From Afipia felis ATCC 53690 (lineage in GTDB: Bacteria; Pseudomonadota; Alphaproteobacteria; Rhizobiales; Xanthobacteraceae): DNA of 64,000 nt. Below are positions 11,580-18,834 of the stretch, in pieces; position 1 is the stretch's first letter; each line of letters begins with the position of its first letter. The position numbers and the translations under genes are program-made. The notes under the pieces are model-generated. The model ran no database searches. It saw only the letters and a program-made list of their open reading frames with translations, and was not told the origin of the DNA. Location: the NCBI RefSeq assembly GCF_000314735.2, contig NZ_KB375270.1:1984001-2048000 (forward strand), read 5' to 3'.

Positions 11580-12713
11580 TCACATAGCGTTTTTCGAAGA
11601 TTCCCCCGGAGATTGCGGTACGAGAAGAGGCATCGCATCCGTGGCGAGGCGCTTCTGATCGGCCGCGCGGGTGTAAAGTTCCGCGTGCTCCATACTGTCC
11701 CAGCCGAAGACCGCCATAAGCTGACTGGCCGTCGCCCCATTCTCTGCGGCAATGGTCGCCCCGGCCTTCCGGAGCCCGTGCGCGGAGCATTGCAGCAGCC
11801 CCGCCGCATCGCACCACTCGCGCATACGCACGCCCATGCCCTTGTCCGTGAACGCCTTGCCAAAGGCCGTCACGAGGAACGTCATATCGCCGGTTGGCGA
11901 AGCTTCAATGATCCGCTGTAGTTCCGGCAGGATTGGAATCGAAAGACGCTTCGGCTTCCGGTTGCGGCCTTTATGGACGGTGAAAACGAGATAGCCCTTT
12001 TTGACGTGCTGCTTTCCGAGCCGCACGAGGTCGGATTTGCGGACGCCCGTAAACATGAGCAGCGCGAGGGCGAGACGTGGCTTGGTGCCAATCGGCCACC
12101 GCTTTTCAAAAGCTTCGACCTCTTCGAGCGTCCAAGTGTGCCAGCCTGCGGTCGCTGTTTTGAACGTCTCAACATCACGGCCGAAATTGGTTTTGATGTG
12201 CTTCTTTTTGAAGCCCCACTTCGTCACCATGCGCGCGGCTTTGACGCGGCCGTTCGCGGCTTCGGGAAGCTCAAGCTTTCGGTCGCGCAGCACTTCGATA
12301 TCGTCGGCTGTCATTCGCGCGAGGGGGAGATTTTTGAAGATGCGATCCGAGCCCGGCGCGATGGGCTCCGCACACATGGAGTCGAGAATACGCTTTCGAA
12401 CGGTGCGCGTGGACTCGTCGAGTCGCTTGTAATCTGCGCACTCCTTCACATACTGCGCGCAAAGCCATCCCCATGTATCAGGTTTAACGCCAATCTTCGG
12501 CGCAGCCTTCGGGGCGTTACCCTTCGCCGCTGCGTATTCCGCCATGAAGGATTCCGTCCACGGCTCGCCATAAATGCGAATCTTCTTCATCCCGGTACGC
12601 GGCCGGTAATAGACGCGCACGGGCTTGCCGGGGCCATCTGACTGTTCGAAACAACCGGAAGGGAGGCGTTTGGGCATACCCTCTTCTAGCATGGTCACAC
12701 CGCCGTCTTCCAC
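11580..12713 (-). CDS. int: tyrosine recombinase (element integrase)
   Basis: Site-specific recombinase of up to 377 residues that integrates and excises the element at tRNA-Glu. The catalytic set is readable: Arg225 in FTGVRKSDL, a lysine near 248, the HGLRKAG box with His312 and Arg315, Trp338 in the H/W position, and the nucleophile Tyr347 in AELYTRAA. The N-terminal part should carry the arm-binding and core-binding domains. The ORF may start at the ATG 21 bases inside (12692), which would leave 2 bases after the upstream excisionase-like gene instead of a 19-base overlap. The gene reads toward attL, as in many P4-like and PICI-like islands. Confidence 0.93.
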   Translation of the reverse strand: MEDGGVTMLEEGMPKRLPSGCFEQSDGPGKPVRVYYRPRTGMKKIRIYGEPWTESFMAEYAAAKGNAPKAAPKIGVKPDTWGWLCAQYVKECADYKRLDESTRTVRKRILDSMCAEPIAPGSDRIFKNLPLARMTADDIEVLRDRKLELPEAANGRVKAARMVTKWGFKKKHIKTNFGRDVETFKTATAGWHTWTLEEVEAFEKRWPIGTKPRLALALLMFTGVRKSDLVRLGKQHVKKGYLVFTVHKGRNRKPKRLSIPILPELQRIIEASPTGDMTFLVTAFGKAFTDKGMGVRMREWCDAAGLLQCSAHGLRKAGATIAAENGATASQLMAVFGWDSMEHAELYTRAADQKRLATDAMPLLVPQSPGESSKNAM

Positions 12714-12931
12714 CTACCATCGTCACCGTTTTCGTCCGGCAGAGCCTCAAAAACATCGTCCAAATGGCGAATGTCCCAAACCTTCTTGCCGTCTATGAGC
12801 TTCGCAGGCCCTACCCGGCCGTCCGCGCGCATCGTGTCAAACTTGGAGGGCGAGATGCATAGATACATCGCGGACTCTTCGCGTGAGAGGCCGCGCCGGG
12901 GGCATGGACGTGTTGCCGCTGTCGCTTTCAT
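12695..12931 (-). CDS. AlpA/excisionase-like helix-turn-helix protein
   Basis: A small DNA-binding protein of about 78 residues from the ATG at 12931 (92 if a TTG at 12973 is used). The core LSREESAMYLCISPSKFDTMRADGRVGPAKLIDGKKVWDIRHLDDVFEAL follows the winged helix-turn-helix pattern of excisionase and AlpA proteins: a helix-turn-helix, then a basic wing ending in a W-D-hydrophobic segment. It sits immediately upstream of the integrase and is probably co-transcribed with it. AlpA-type proteins activate integrase or capsid genes in several satellites, but here the role is inferred from position. Upstream of it are two copies of the element's putative operator. Confidence 0.75.
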   Translation of the reverse strand: MKATAATRPCPRRGLSREESAMYLCISPSKFDTMRADGRVGPAKLIDGKKVWDIRHLDDVFEALPDENGDDGRWKTAV

Positions 12932-12965
12932 CGTGGTGAGACTCTGGCATAGTGTGACCAGACTC

Positions 12966-12998
12966 TTGACCAACGAAGTGCGGCCCGTCAGCTAACGA
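12966..12998 (-). promoter_or_regulatory. putative operator pair upstream of the excisionase/integrase genes
   Basis: On the minus strand TCGTTAGCTGAC (12998-12987) is followed by a weaker copy TCGTTGGTCAA (12976-12966), offset by 22 bases, about two helical turns. Both point toward the AlpA-like gene, whose ATG is at 12931. The same motif occurs before the other transcription units of the element. The strong copy overlaps the last codons of the XRE gene. Confidence 0.5.
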
Positions 12999-13495
12999 TT
13001 AGCAATTTCGTCCTCTTCCATATCGATATCAAACATTCGCTCTTCATACTCCTTCGTTAAGCGCCACTTTCGGAATCGCCGCCAAACAGCCGGAGCGAGC
13101 AGCCTTTGCTCAGGCTTCAACCTCATAGCTTTCAGGCAAGCCATCAAGTGTTCAAGGTCGCGAACATGATAAGGCGTCGCGTTCTTCGTGCCGGAATAGA
13201 TATCGTAACGCCTTGCAAGATCGCGGATTAGGCGGGAAACCCGATCACGGTCGCACTCTTCTGTAGTAAGACTCCGCGCATCACGCAGGAATTCTCGAAA
13301 CGGGTAGTTCAGGGCCTTCGGCGGACGGCCCCGGCGCTTGCCGTCGCGAAGATAGCAAGACTCGTCGCCCCCGAAAGCCACAGCCAATTGAGCCGCGCGC
13401 CTAGGGTCGCACGTTCCGCCCTTCAAGACGCGATGGAGGTATTGCGGCGAAATTCTGAGTTGCCGAGCGACATCGACCTTGCTGACGCGAGACAT
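12992..13495 (-). CDS. XRE/Cro-type transcriptional regulator of the element
   Basis: A 167-residue protein with an N-terminal helix-turn-helix (about residues 1-45: VSKVDVARQLRISPQYLHRVLKGGT, then PRRAAQLAVAFGG) of the XRE/Cro type. An AT-hook-like basic patch RRGRPPK follows near residues 54-60. The C-terminal two thirds, rich in Arg, Glu and Asp, match nothing I recognise. The ribosome site GGTAGGT is close to the ATG. The gene is bracketed by copies of the element's putative operator, so autoregulation and a role as master regulator are reasonable inferences. It could be the target-sensing repressor of a satellite or an ordinary prophage repressor. Confidence 0.75.
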   Translation of the reverse strand: MSRVSKVDVARQLRISPQYLHRVLKGGTCDPRRAAQLAVAFGGDESCYLRDGKRRGRPPKALNYPFREFLRDARSLTTEECDRDRVSRLIRDLARRYDIYSGTKNATPYHVRDLEHLMACLKAMRLKPEQRLLAPAVWRRFRKWRLTKEYEERMFDIDMEEDEIANR

Positions 13496-13511
13496 ACCTA
13501 CCCGCCGTCAA

Positions 13512-13523
13512 TCGTTAGCCCAC
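13512..13523 (+). promoter_or_regulatory. putative operator upstream of the XRE gene
   Basis: TCGTTAGCCCAC shares TCGTTAGC with the element-wide motif TCGTTAGCTGAC and also extends leftwards with AA, as does the copy at 12987-13000. It lies 17 bases upstream of the XRE start, in the opposite orientation relative to transcription from most other copies. That placement fits a repressor site. Confidence 0.4.
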
Positions 13524-13574
13524 TCCGTCGCTGTCGTGATTTAAGATGCATGAATTACTCCTTGTGCCACCTAC

Positions 13575-13604
13575 GCCCCGCGCCGCCACAGCGCGGGGCT
13601 TCCT
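13575..13604. terminator. GC-rich hairpin between the XRE gene and the prohead protease
   Basis: GCCCCGCGC (13575-13583) pairs with GCGCGGGGC (13591-13599) around a 7-base loop and is followed on the plus strand by TTCCTTT. On the minus strand it lies directly after the protease stop codon, where it could end the capsid operon, although the T-run is on the other side. Confidence 0.5.
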
Positions 13605-14285
13605 TTAGGCGGCCTTGCAGGACGCGTTCCAACGCTGAAAAGCCTTGATGCGCATGTCATCCCAGCTACGCGGCTTCCAATTCGCCGTCATCTCTTTGAT
13701 GGAATTCGGAGTGTTCTTGAATTTTCCGGTATCGATGAGCGCAGCCATCCGCACGGCATCGGAAACACGGTCGGCTAGCCCAAGGTCAACGGCCTCTTGC
13801 GCCGTAAGCCAAGATTCGGCGTCCATCAACTCCACGATTTTCGCCTTCGAGGCACCGGACCGCTTCGCATAAACGTCCGCAATCTGGTCCTGCATTTTGC
13901 GAAGTGCCTCGCCGAACGAGTCGACTTCATCCGCATCACCGACCACACCGCCCCACGGATTATGAATCATCAACATGGAATTGGATGGCATTACGATTTC
14001 ATCGCCAGCCATCGCGATCACCGAAGCCATTGAGGCTGCGATTCCTTCGATGGTCACGACCTTCTTCGCCGAATGACGCGCGAGCATGTTATAAATCGCA
14101 AAGCCCTGCGATACGTCGCCGCCATTCGAAGAGATTGAGATATTCAACTGACTTGGGCGACCCAGCGCGAAAAGGCTCTCGTTAAAATCCTTTGCGGAAA
14201 GCCCGTATTCGCCGATTTCGCTGTAAATGTTGATGTTGGCAGCGCCGCCCGCGCTGGCCTTAGCCATCGAAAACCACTGCGACAT
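13605..14285 (-). CDS. ClpP-type head maturation (prohead) protease
   Basis: A 226-residue ClpP/crotonase-fold serine protease of the phage prohead type, which trims capsid subunits during head maturation. Visible features are SSNGGDVSQGFAIYNML, the nucleophile motif GIAASMASVIAMAG (Ser85) and the histidine in MLMIHNPWGG (His108), with AQEAVDLGLAD further on. The start chosen is the ATG at 14285 with AGGGA about 8 bases upstream; the open frame continues further up but that part looks non-coding. It lies downstream of the capsid gene, the reverse of the usual phage order. No host-type ClpP neighbours (tig, clpX, lon) are present. Confidence 0.88.
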   Translation of the reverse strand: MSQWFSMAKASAGGAANINIYSEIGEYGLSAKDFNESLFALGRPSQLNISISSNGGDVSQGFAIYNMLARHSAKKVVTIEGIAASMASVIAMAGDEIVMPSNSMLMIHNPWGGVVGDADEVDSFGEALRKMQDQIADVYAKRSGASKAKIVELMDAESWLTAQEAVDLGLADRVSDAVRMAALIDTGKFKNTPNSIKEMTANWKPRSWDDMRIKAFQRWNASCKAA

Positions 14286-14434
14286 GTTGAAATCCCTTAC
14301 ACTGAATATGAAAATGAAAATTGATGGCCGCGCCGGACAAGGTGGAGGCCAAAAACCGGCGCGGCCATTTGGGACTGTGAAGGAGTCCGCCTCGGAGATG
14401 GACGGCAACGAAGCGGAGTACACAGCCCCAAACT

Positions 14435-15499
14435 TTATTCGGACGCCTCTTCCGCTACGCCGCGAACAAGAGTCTGCGGACGCAAGCACAGCGGGAGCGG
14501 GTTCTGCTGCGTGTGCAGTTCGACGTAGCGATTGAACTTGTCCGGCGCGAGCTTCGCATAACGCGGAAGACCAAGCGTATTGACGGTCTCCATGAAGTCG
14601 CCGGGGGCGAAGTATTCGGCATAGAGCCCGGGCACGCCGGTGAAGAAGAACCTCGCCTCATCCGGACCGATTGCGACTGTCTCGCCGTCGTCGGTGCCTT
14701 GGTAGTTTTCCCACATGATTCCGCCGAACTCGAAGATGCCGAAGGCGTAATTATCGCCTAGCGCCTGCTTCGCCGCCGCGTAGCCGTCATACACGCCCTT
14801 AACGCTGGGATGTTCCAACAGCTTGTCAAAGAAGTTGTCGCCGCAGAACGCCCACACCTGTGCGGTCTTCGGAATCACAGTCTTCGCGTTCCGGCGCATG
14901 AACCGCTGAATCGCCTGACACTTCGTTCGGATCGAATTTGTGATACCTACACCGGAATAGTCGTCGAGCGGGAATTCGAATGTCTCCGGCGCGGCCTGCC
15001 CGAGCGAGTTTGAAATTCCGAACTCCGCGAAGAGGTCGAGGAGAACCGAACCGTCCGCGTCGTGAATGACTCCGCGAAGCGCGCCGAGCCGGTGGTTTTC
15101 AATCGTCAGATCATGCCGAAGCGCCATGCGCTGCATCTGCCGGTTGATGACCGCTTCCGCACCGACAAGCTCGCCCGACGCAAAGTCGCGCACGTTTTGC
15201 ACCGAATCGGCCTGCACTGTGTCTTCCAACTTGATATGGGGCACGGCCAACTGAATCGCCTTACGCCTATCGCGAGTCTCATATGGCGCGGGCGCACCGC
15301 GAAGAGTCGTCGGAATGAGCGAAAGCTGCATGTCAATCGACTCAATGACGACGGTGTTGGTAGCCACCCCCTCGCCAACGCCAGTGAACGCGAGATCACC
15401 CGCGCGACCCGGCACATGGTCTAGATTGTTGATCCCCGCCGTAAGGCTGGTCATTGAAAACGCATCGTCGTTGAAGATATCAATCGCGAAATCAGACAT
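14435..15499 (-). CDS. major capsid protein, lambda gpE family
   Basis: Shell subunit of 354 residues of the Phage_cap_E family (HK97 fold). Family hallmarks are the opening IFNDDAFSMTSLTAGIN, the segment LSLIPTTLRGAPAP, and the close VELHTQQNPLPLCLRPQTLV, which is typical of E-type capsids. The central part has FCGDNFFDKLLEHPSVKGVY and FGGIMWENY. Length is normal. It stands between an unknown coiled-coil protein (24 bases upstream) and the prohead protease (about 150 bases downstream). No decoration protein, portal or terminase gene accompanies it. It appears intact, so particles could be built if packaging and connector functions come from elsewhere. Confidence 0.9.
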   Translation of the reverse strand: MSDFAIDIFNDDAFSMTSLTAGINNLDHVPGRAGDLAFTGVGEGVATNTVVIESIDMQLSLIPTTLRGAPAPYETRDRRKAIQLAVPHIKLEDTVQADSVQNVRDFASGELVGAEAVINRQMQRMALRHDLTIENHRLGALRGVIHDADGSVLLDLFAEFGISNSLGQAAPETFEFPLDDYSGVGITNSIRTKCQAIQRFMRRNAKTVIPKTAQVWAFCGDNFFDKLLEHPSVKGVYDGYAAAKQALGDNYAFGIFEFGGIMWENYQGTDDGETVAIGPDEARFFFTGVPGLYAEYFAPGDFMETVNTLGLPRYAKLAPDKFNRYVELHTQQNPLPLCLRPQTLVRGVAEEASE

Positions 15500-15522
15500 T
15501 CGAGGTACTCCGGAAATTGAAA

Positions 15523-16461
15523 TCAGAATGAAATGTCAGCGCTGTATGAAATGACGGCGAGAACTGAAATGTCGGGGCGATGGAATACGCGATGGCCTTC
15601 GGCAACCAAGGCCTCAACGCAGGCGGCCTCAACGCGCTCCGCCGCATCAATTTCGGCATCGATCTTATCGAGCGCGGTTTGACGCTCTCGTGGCGACATC
15701 GGATTCGGAAAGGCCGCAGCGTTTACGTCGATAATTTCATCGAGCCTTTCAATAAGAAGATCACGATGGAGGAAGACGGCGAGCGCGGAAGCGTCGATTG
15801 GCTGATGAAGGTGAGAGCCAACACCGGCAACCGGCGGAAGGCGCGGCCAGCCAATTTCACCGCCGTGAAACATCGCTCCCACTTGCGGCACGCCCTGCGA
15901 AGCAATGCGTGCAACCTGATTGCGCATCGTCTTTTTAACGTGCGCCGCCGGAAGCGGTGCTTTTTCAATCTCGCGGCGACGGGCTTTCAGGTTGCTGACG
16001 TTCTCGCGAAAACGCGGAAGCGCATCAATCAAGTTGCGCTCACCTTTTGCCAAGACCAGTTCCGGCGTGGCAATTTCGGCAATCGCGTCCCCTCCCCGGT
16101 CAACCACTTGCATGAGGCGCGTGGCGGTGAGAACGGGCGGCGGAGCATCCGCTTCGAGACGTGATCGCTCCGCGCATAGAAGGTCTAACTTTCGCTGTTC
16201 CTCTGCAATAAACGCCCTCTGCTGATTGCGCGCAGACGCGCGCGGCCCGTGGACTTTGACGGTTTCGCTGTTCTCTGGATTTTCGCCCTCGAAATCCTTC
16301 AACGCTTTGGACTGCGCCGTGCGACGCAGAATATCTCGCTCTTGCTCGCGAATATCGCGGATGCGGCCGGTACGAATGCGTGCCTCCGCGATCCGCTCCG
16401 AGTCCTGAACTTTATGTCGGCTGATAATCGATAGTGCGCGAGGCGATAAAGTGGCGGTCAT
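15523..16461 (-). CDS. unknown element protein with charged coiled-coil regions
   Basis: A 312-residue protein that I do not recognise. It is rich in Arg, Glu and Ala, with long predicted helices at about residues 15-60 and 80-110 (heptad-like REQERDILRR and AEEQRKLDLLCAERSRLE) and again near 150-185. The C-terminal third is more varied and ends in IDAEIDAAERVEAACVEALVAEG. It lies directly upstream of the major capsid gene in the same operon. A scaffold or internal head protein would suit the position and helical content, but that is only inference. Confidence 0.65.
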   Translation of the reverse strand: MTATLSPRALSIISRHKVQDSERIAEARIRTGRIRDIREQERDILRRTAQSKALKDFEGENPENSETVKVHGPRASARNQQRAFIAEEQRKLDLLCAERSRLEADAPPPVLTATRLMQVVDRGGDAIAEIATPELVLAKGERNLIDALPRFRENVSNLKARRREIEKAPLPAAHVKKTMRNQVARIASQGVPQVGAMFHGGEIGWPRLPPVAGVGSHLHQPIDASALAVFLHRDLLIERLDEIIDVNAAAFPNPMSPRERQTALDKIDAEIDAAERVEAACVEALVAEGHRVFHRPDISVLAVISYSADISF

Positions 16462-16535
16462 GAAAATTGCTCCGGTCTAATGGCCGCAGCAAACACAAAC
16501 CGAAGATCGATGTCATTCGCAGAACAGCAAATTTG

Positions 16536-16976
16536 CTAAACCGCCTTGTACCCACGGCGGCGAAGTTCAGCGTTCACGGCCGCGTCTTTTGCTTTGATGG
16601 CATTCCAGAGGACGCTACACCCGTTCCCTGTTTTCAACCCGTAGCGACGAGAAGCTTCATGCAACAGCGTTGCGTTCGGCCGTGGAGCGCGGCCGATATC
16701 CCCGCCGTTGTCGATGTACCAGACAACGGCATCCGTCAAATTCTTTGTGCGGCCGGTTACGGGCTTAAGTCCCTTTCGAAGTGCGCGCCGGACAGCTTCT
16801 TGGAGGTGCAAGGGGGCATTGTTGATGAACAGGGCTTCGAGCAAAGACGGATCGCCTTCGGCTTCAAGCCGAAGTGCCTCCATCCACTCGCCGCTGTTGT
16901 CCACGCCGTCCATGCTCGGCATAGAACCACGCGGCAGCGCACGCAGTGACCAACGATTGGGCTGCCTCCCGTCCAT
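16536..16976 (-). CDS. unknown 146-residue protein, first gene of the capsid operon
   Basis: The product is not recognised. It is a small, basic, mostly helical protein; the central part has VVWYIDNGGDIGRAPRPNATLLHEASRRYGLKTGNGCSVLW. No good ribosome site precedes the ATG at 16976 or the alternatives at 16922 and 16913, so the start is uncertain and leaderless translation is possible. The putative operator GTCAGCTAACGAATGG ends 30 bases upstream. It is followed by the coiled-coil, capsid and protease genes on the same strand. Confidence 0.55.
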   Translation of the reverse strand: MDGRQPNRWSLRALPRGSMPSMDGVDNSGEWMEALRLEAEGDPSLLEALFINNAPLHLQEAVRRALRKGLKPVTGRTKNLTDAVVWYIDNGGDIGRAPRPNATLLHEASRRYGLKTGNGCSVLWNAIKAKDAAVNAELRRRGYKAV

Positions 16977-17006
16977 GCCGGGACTCTGTCCGCTCGCCGA
17001 TCTTCG

Positions 17007-17022
17007 GTCAGCTAACGAATGG
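17007..17022 (-). promoter_or_regulatory. putative operator upstream of the capsid operon
   Basis: GTCAGCTAACGAATGG on the plus strand is an exact 16-base inverted copy of 18112-18127. On the minus strand it reads CCATTCGTTAGCTGAC and points at the 146-residue gene, whose ATG is 30 bases away. Confidence 0.55.
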
Positions 17023-17087
17023 TCGTCGTGATGCTCAACCTATTTACACTCTGAAATTAGGTTGATGGTTTCGGCAGGGTGCGAGGC

Positions 17088-17396
17088 TGTAGGCGTTGTA
17101 GGCAAACTTAGCCTCTATTGCTCTATAGGGAGCACGGATCAATCAACCTATTAAATTATAAATATATTGATTGATTGACTGATCCTCGTATGGGGAAAAC
17201 GAGGCCTAGATAGCCTACAGAATAAAGTACACGATTTCAGAAGCTTATATTTTTCCAGACTGATTTTGTAGGCTACAAAGACCATTCAGGCTTGCCGGGC
17301 GCTCTATATTCCACCGGGACTAAACCAATTTATTCGTCGTCTTGGGTTGTGAGCGCGCGTTTCAAAAAATTTTTCGAACGCCCTGTAGCCTACAAA
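17088..17396. repeat. TGTAGGC / GCCTACA repeat cluster
   Basis: Units are TGTAGGC at 17088-17094, TTGTAGGC at 17096-17103, AGCCTACA at 17212-17219, the palindrome TTTGTAGGCTACAAA at 17265-17279, and the palindrome TGTAGCCTACA at 17384-17394 (followed by AA). The two palindromes have 7- and 5-base arms around one central base. Spacing is irregular. They could be binding sites of an initiator or regulator. Confidence 0.6.
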
Positions 17397-17520
17397 CGCT
17401 CTGCCACAAGGTTCTTCCCGCAGAAAAAAGTTATGAGGGGACCACTCAGGCGCGTGGTGTCTCTATGAATCGAAGAAATTTTTTCGAGGGTACATAGGCC
17501 TCAACGCGCGCACCTCGCGG

Positions 17521-18063
17521 TCACTCTTGAAGCTCAGCACTATCGATATTACGCAGCAACTCCCCGACGTGAGAATTGAATCGGCGGTGAAGCGGATCAA
17601 GCTCGGCGAGAGCCCGCAGTGAGACGCCTCGCTGCTTTGAAAACACCACCGTCGTGCAGCATGTTCTAAACTCTTCGAGATACTCGCGTGCTTCATCGTC
17701 CAGAACTCGCGCTGATAGCAAAGATGCCCTTGCCTGCGCCTCGCGAAACCCCTCGCTAGTTTCCTCGGGTATAAGCTGTTTTTGCCAATTTTCGGGATCG
17801 CGGCGATAAGTGGTTTCGTCGCAATAGTTGGCGAGATAAGCCATTCTGCCCAAGCGATGCGCCACTTCTTGAAGCTCCAGCAACGTGGCACGCTGGAAAT
17901 CATTTCGACGTTCGGAAATCTTATCGCGACGGATTTCGGCGCGAGCCTCCCGCTCTCTTCGCACAGTCCGTTTAAAGTCGATCCAATCGGATAGCGACTT
18001 CGTGCCGTAGCCCAACAGCAACGTCAGAACCGGAAACCAACTTGTCGTTGTGAAGTCAGCCAT
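17521..18063 (-). CDS. membrane-anchored protein of unknown function
   Basis: An unrecognised protein of 180 residues from the ATG at 18063, which has GGGGG about 5 bases upstream; a longer frame to 18150 is less likely. One hydrophobic stretch near the N-terminus (SWFPVLTLLLGYGTKSLSDWI) should anchor it. The rest is highly charged and helical, with REREARAEIRRDKISERRNDFQRATLLELQE suggesting a coiled coil. It is transcribed leftward toward the AT-rich control region. Small N-anchored helical proteins of this sort are common in proteobacterial prophages and islands; some affect phage entry, but nothing here shows that. Confidence 0.6.
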   Translation of the reverse strand: MADFTTTSWFPVLTLLLGYGTKSLSDWIDFKRTVRREREARAEIRRDKISERRNDFQRATLLELQEVAHRLGRMAYLANYCDETTYRRDPENWQKQLIPEETSEGFREAQARASLLSARVLDDEAREYLEEFRTCCTTVVFSKQRGVSLRALAELDPLHRRFNSHVGELLRNIDSAELQE

Positions 18064-18111
18064 TTCGCCCCCGCCAGAAGCTCGCTCGAAATCCCCGCTG
18101 CGAAGCGTATT

Positions 18112-18127
18112 CCATTCGTTAGCTGAC
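18112..18127 (+). promoter_or_regulatory. putative operator, distal copy before the tape-measure operon
   Basis: CCATTCGTTAGCTGAC is the exact inverted copy of 17007-17022. It lies in the divergent gap between the membrane-anchored gene (ATG at 18063) and the ribbon-helix-helix gene (ATG at 18216), oriented toward the latter. Confidence 0.55.
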
Positions 18128-18155
18128 GCCAAAGCCCTTTTGTTCAACAATTGCT

Positions 18156-18167
18156 TCGTTGGCTGAC
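18156..18167 (+). promoter_or_regulatory. putative operator, proximal copy before the tape-measure operon
   Basis: TCGTTGGCTGAC differs by one base from TCGTTAGCTGAC at 18116-18127 and is offset by exactly 40 bases, so both copies face the same side of the helix. It lies 48 bases before the ribbon-helix-helix start codon. The sequence following it, TTGGCTGACTTCAAAAC, is also an inverted near-copy of the start of the divergent gene (18063 down to 18047). Confidence 0.5.
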
Positions 18168-18215
18168 TTCAAAACCGTCGCGTGCTGGAGTCCGTCCACG
18201 AACGGAGTTTGTCAC

Positions 18216-18398
18216 ATGGCGAAGAAAACGAAGCGAAAGCCAATTCATTTGAGCGAAGAGCGCATCGGCGTGCGCCTCCCGCGCACCCTTTTGCGCCAAG
18301 TGGACGTGCTCGCCGCCGAAACGCTTTGCCCACGCAGCTACGCAATCCGCCGCCTCATTATGCGCGGCCTTGAGCAGAAGGAGTCTATCAATGCGTGA
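18216..18398 (+). CDS. ribbon-helix-helix (CopG/Arc-like) DNA-binding protein
   Basis: A 60-residue protein with a basic N-terminus (MAKKTKRKPIHLSEE), a beta-strand RIGVRLPRTLLRQVD and two helices (VLAAETLCPRSYAIRRLIMRGLEQ), the arrangement of the CopG/Arc fold. The ATG at 18216 has CGGAG 8 bases upstream; a frame opening at 18159 would cover the putative operator and is rejected. Its stop codon overlaps the ATG of the next gene (ATGCGTGA). It could be the antitoxin of a pair with that gene or a transcriptional regulator of the tape-measure operon. Confidence 0.7.
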   Translation: MAKKTKRKPIHLSEERIGVRLPRTLLRQVDVLAAETLCPRSYAIRRLIMRGLEQKESINA

Positions 18399-18831
18399 TC
18401 GCGCAAAAACCTATACCAGTCAGGAAATCATTCAAAATAACTTTGCTATCTTACCTGAGGCTCTAAAGCTTCGGGACAAGGTGTTGTGTTGTTTAGTGAA
18501 GGAGGCCCGGTCGCCGGAGACAGGCTGGCGAGAGCTCGGATTCGGCGAAAATTCTAGGAGTGGGTACCTCAAGCATTATCTCGCGCGCTACGCCAATCGA
18601 GACATCACTTATGGGGTGCCTTTTATTGCCTTGGGCGCGCCGGGGCTGAATTTGTCGATTGAGCACACTTTGATCGTGCATGAAGCGTACGGCCCCATCG
18701 GTGATGAACGTCCGCTCACGCGTGATCTGTTCACCATCGCATGGAATGATGACGGGTTTGTTCGCTTGGATAGCTTTGAGCGCACCGACGAGTGGGAATC
18801 GTATTTCCCTTTTCACAAGGCAAGGGGCTAA
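18391..18831 (+). CDS. unknown 146-residue protein, coupled to the ribbon-helix-helix gene
   Basis: The product is not recognised. It begins inside the stop region of the ribbon-helix-helix gene and has its own AAGGAG 7 bases upstream, so translation is probably coupled. The sequence has a helical N-terminal half and a beta-rich C-terminal half (TLIVHEAYGPIGDERPLTRDLFTIAWNDDGFVRL is split by loops). It is followed after 3 bases by the tape-measure gene. In position it resembles a toxin partner or a small tail assembly protein; neither can be shown. Confidence 0.6.
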   Translation: MRDRAKTYTSQEIIQNNFAILPEALKLRDKVLCCLVKEARSPETGWRELGFGENSRSGYLKHYLARYANRDITYGVPFIALGAPGLNLSIEHTLIVHEAYGPIGDERPLTRDLFTIAWNDDGFVRLDSFERTDEWESYFPFHKARG

Positions 18832-18834
18832 CCG

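Larger units (their letters stand above)
16977..17520. other. AT-rich control region of the element, candidate replication origin
   Basis: This 544-base stretch holds no convincing gene and lies between divergent or tail-to-tail units of the element. It contains five TGTAGGC/GCCTACA units (17088-17396), two of which form near-perfect palindromes. It also has an inverted repeat ATCAATCAA...TTGATTGAT around a pure A/T-rich core (17138-17175), a second hairpin CCTCGT...ACGAGG (17184-17204), and an operator-like site at 17007. The combination of iteron-like repeats and an AT-rich stretch is what phage-satellite origins often show, but no replication initiator was recognised. Confidence 0.5.

Noticed and set aside
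17041..17460. CRISPR array as an explanation of the repeats in the element control region
   Set aside because: Units are only 7-15 bases, irregularly spaced and in both orientations, and no cas gene is present.
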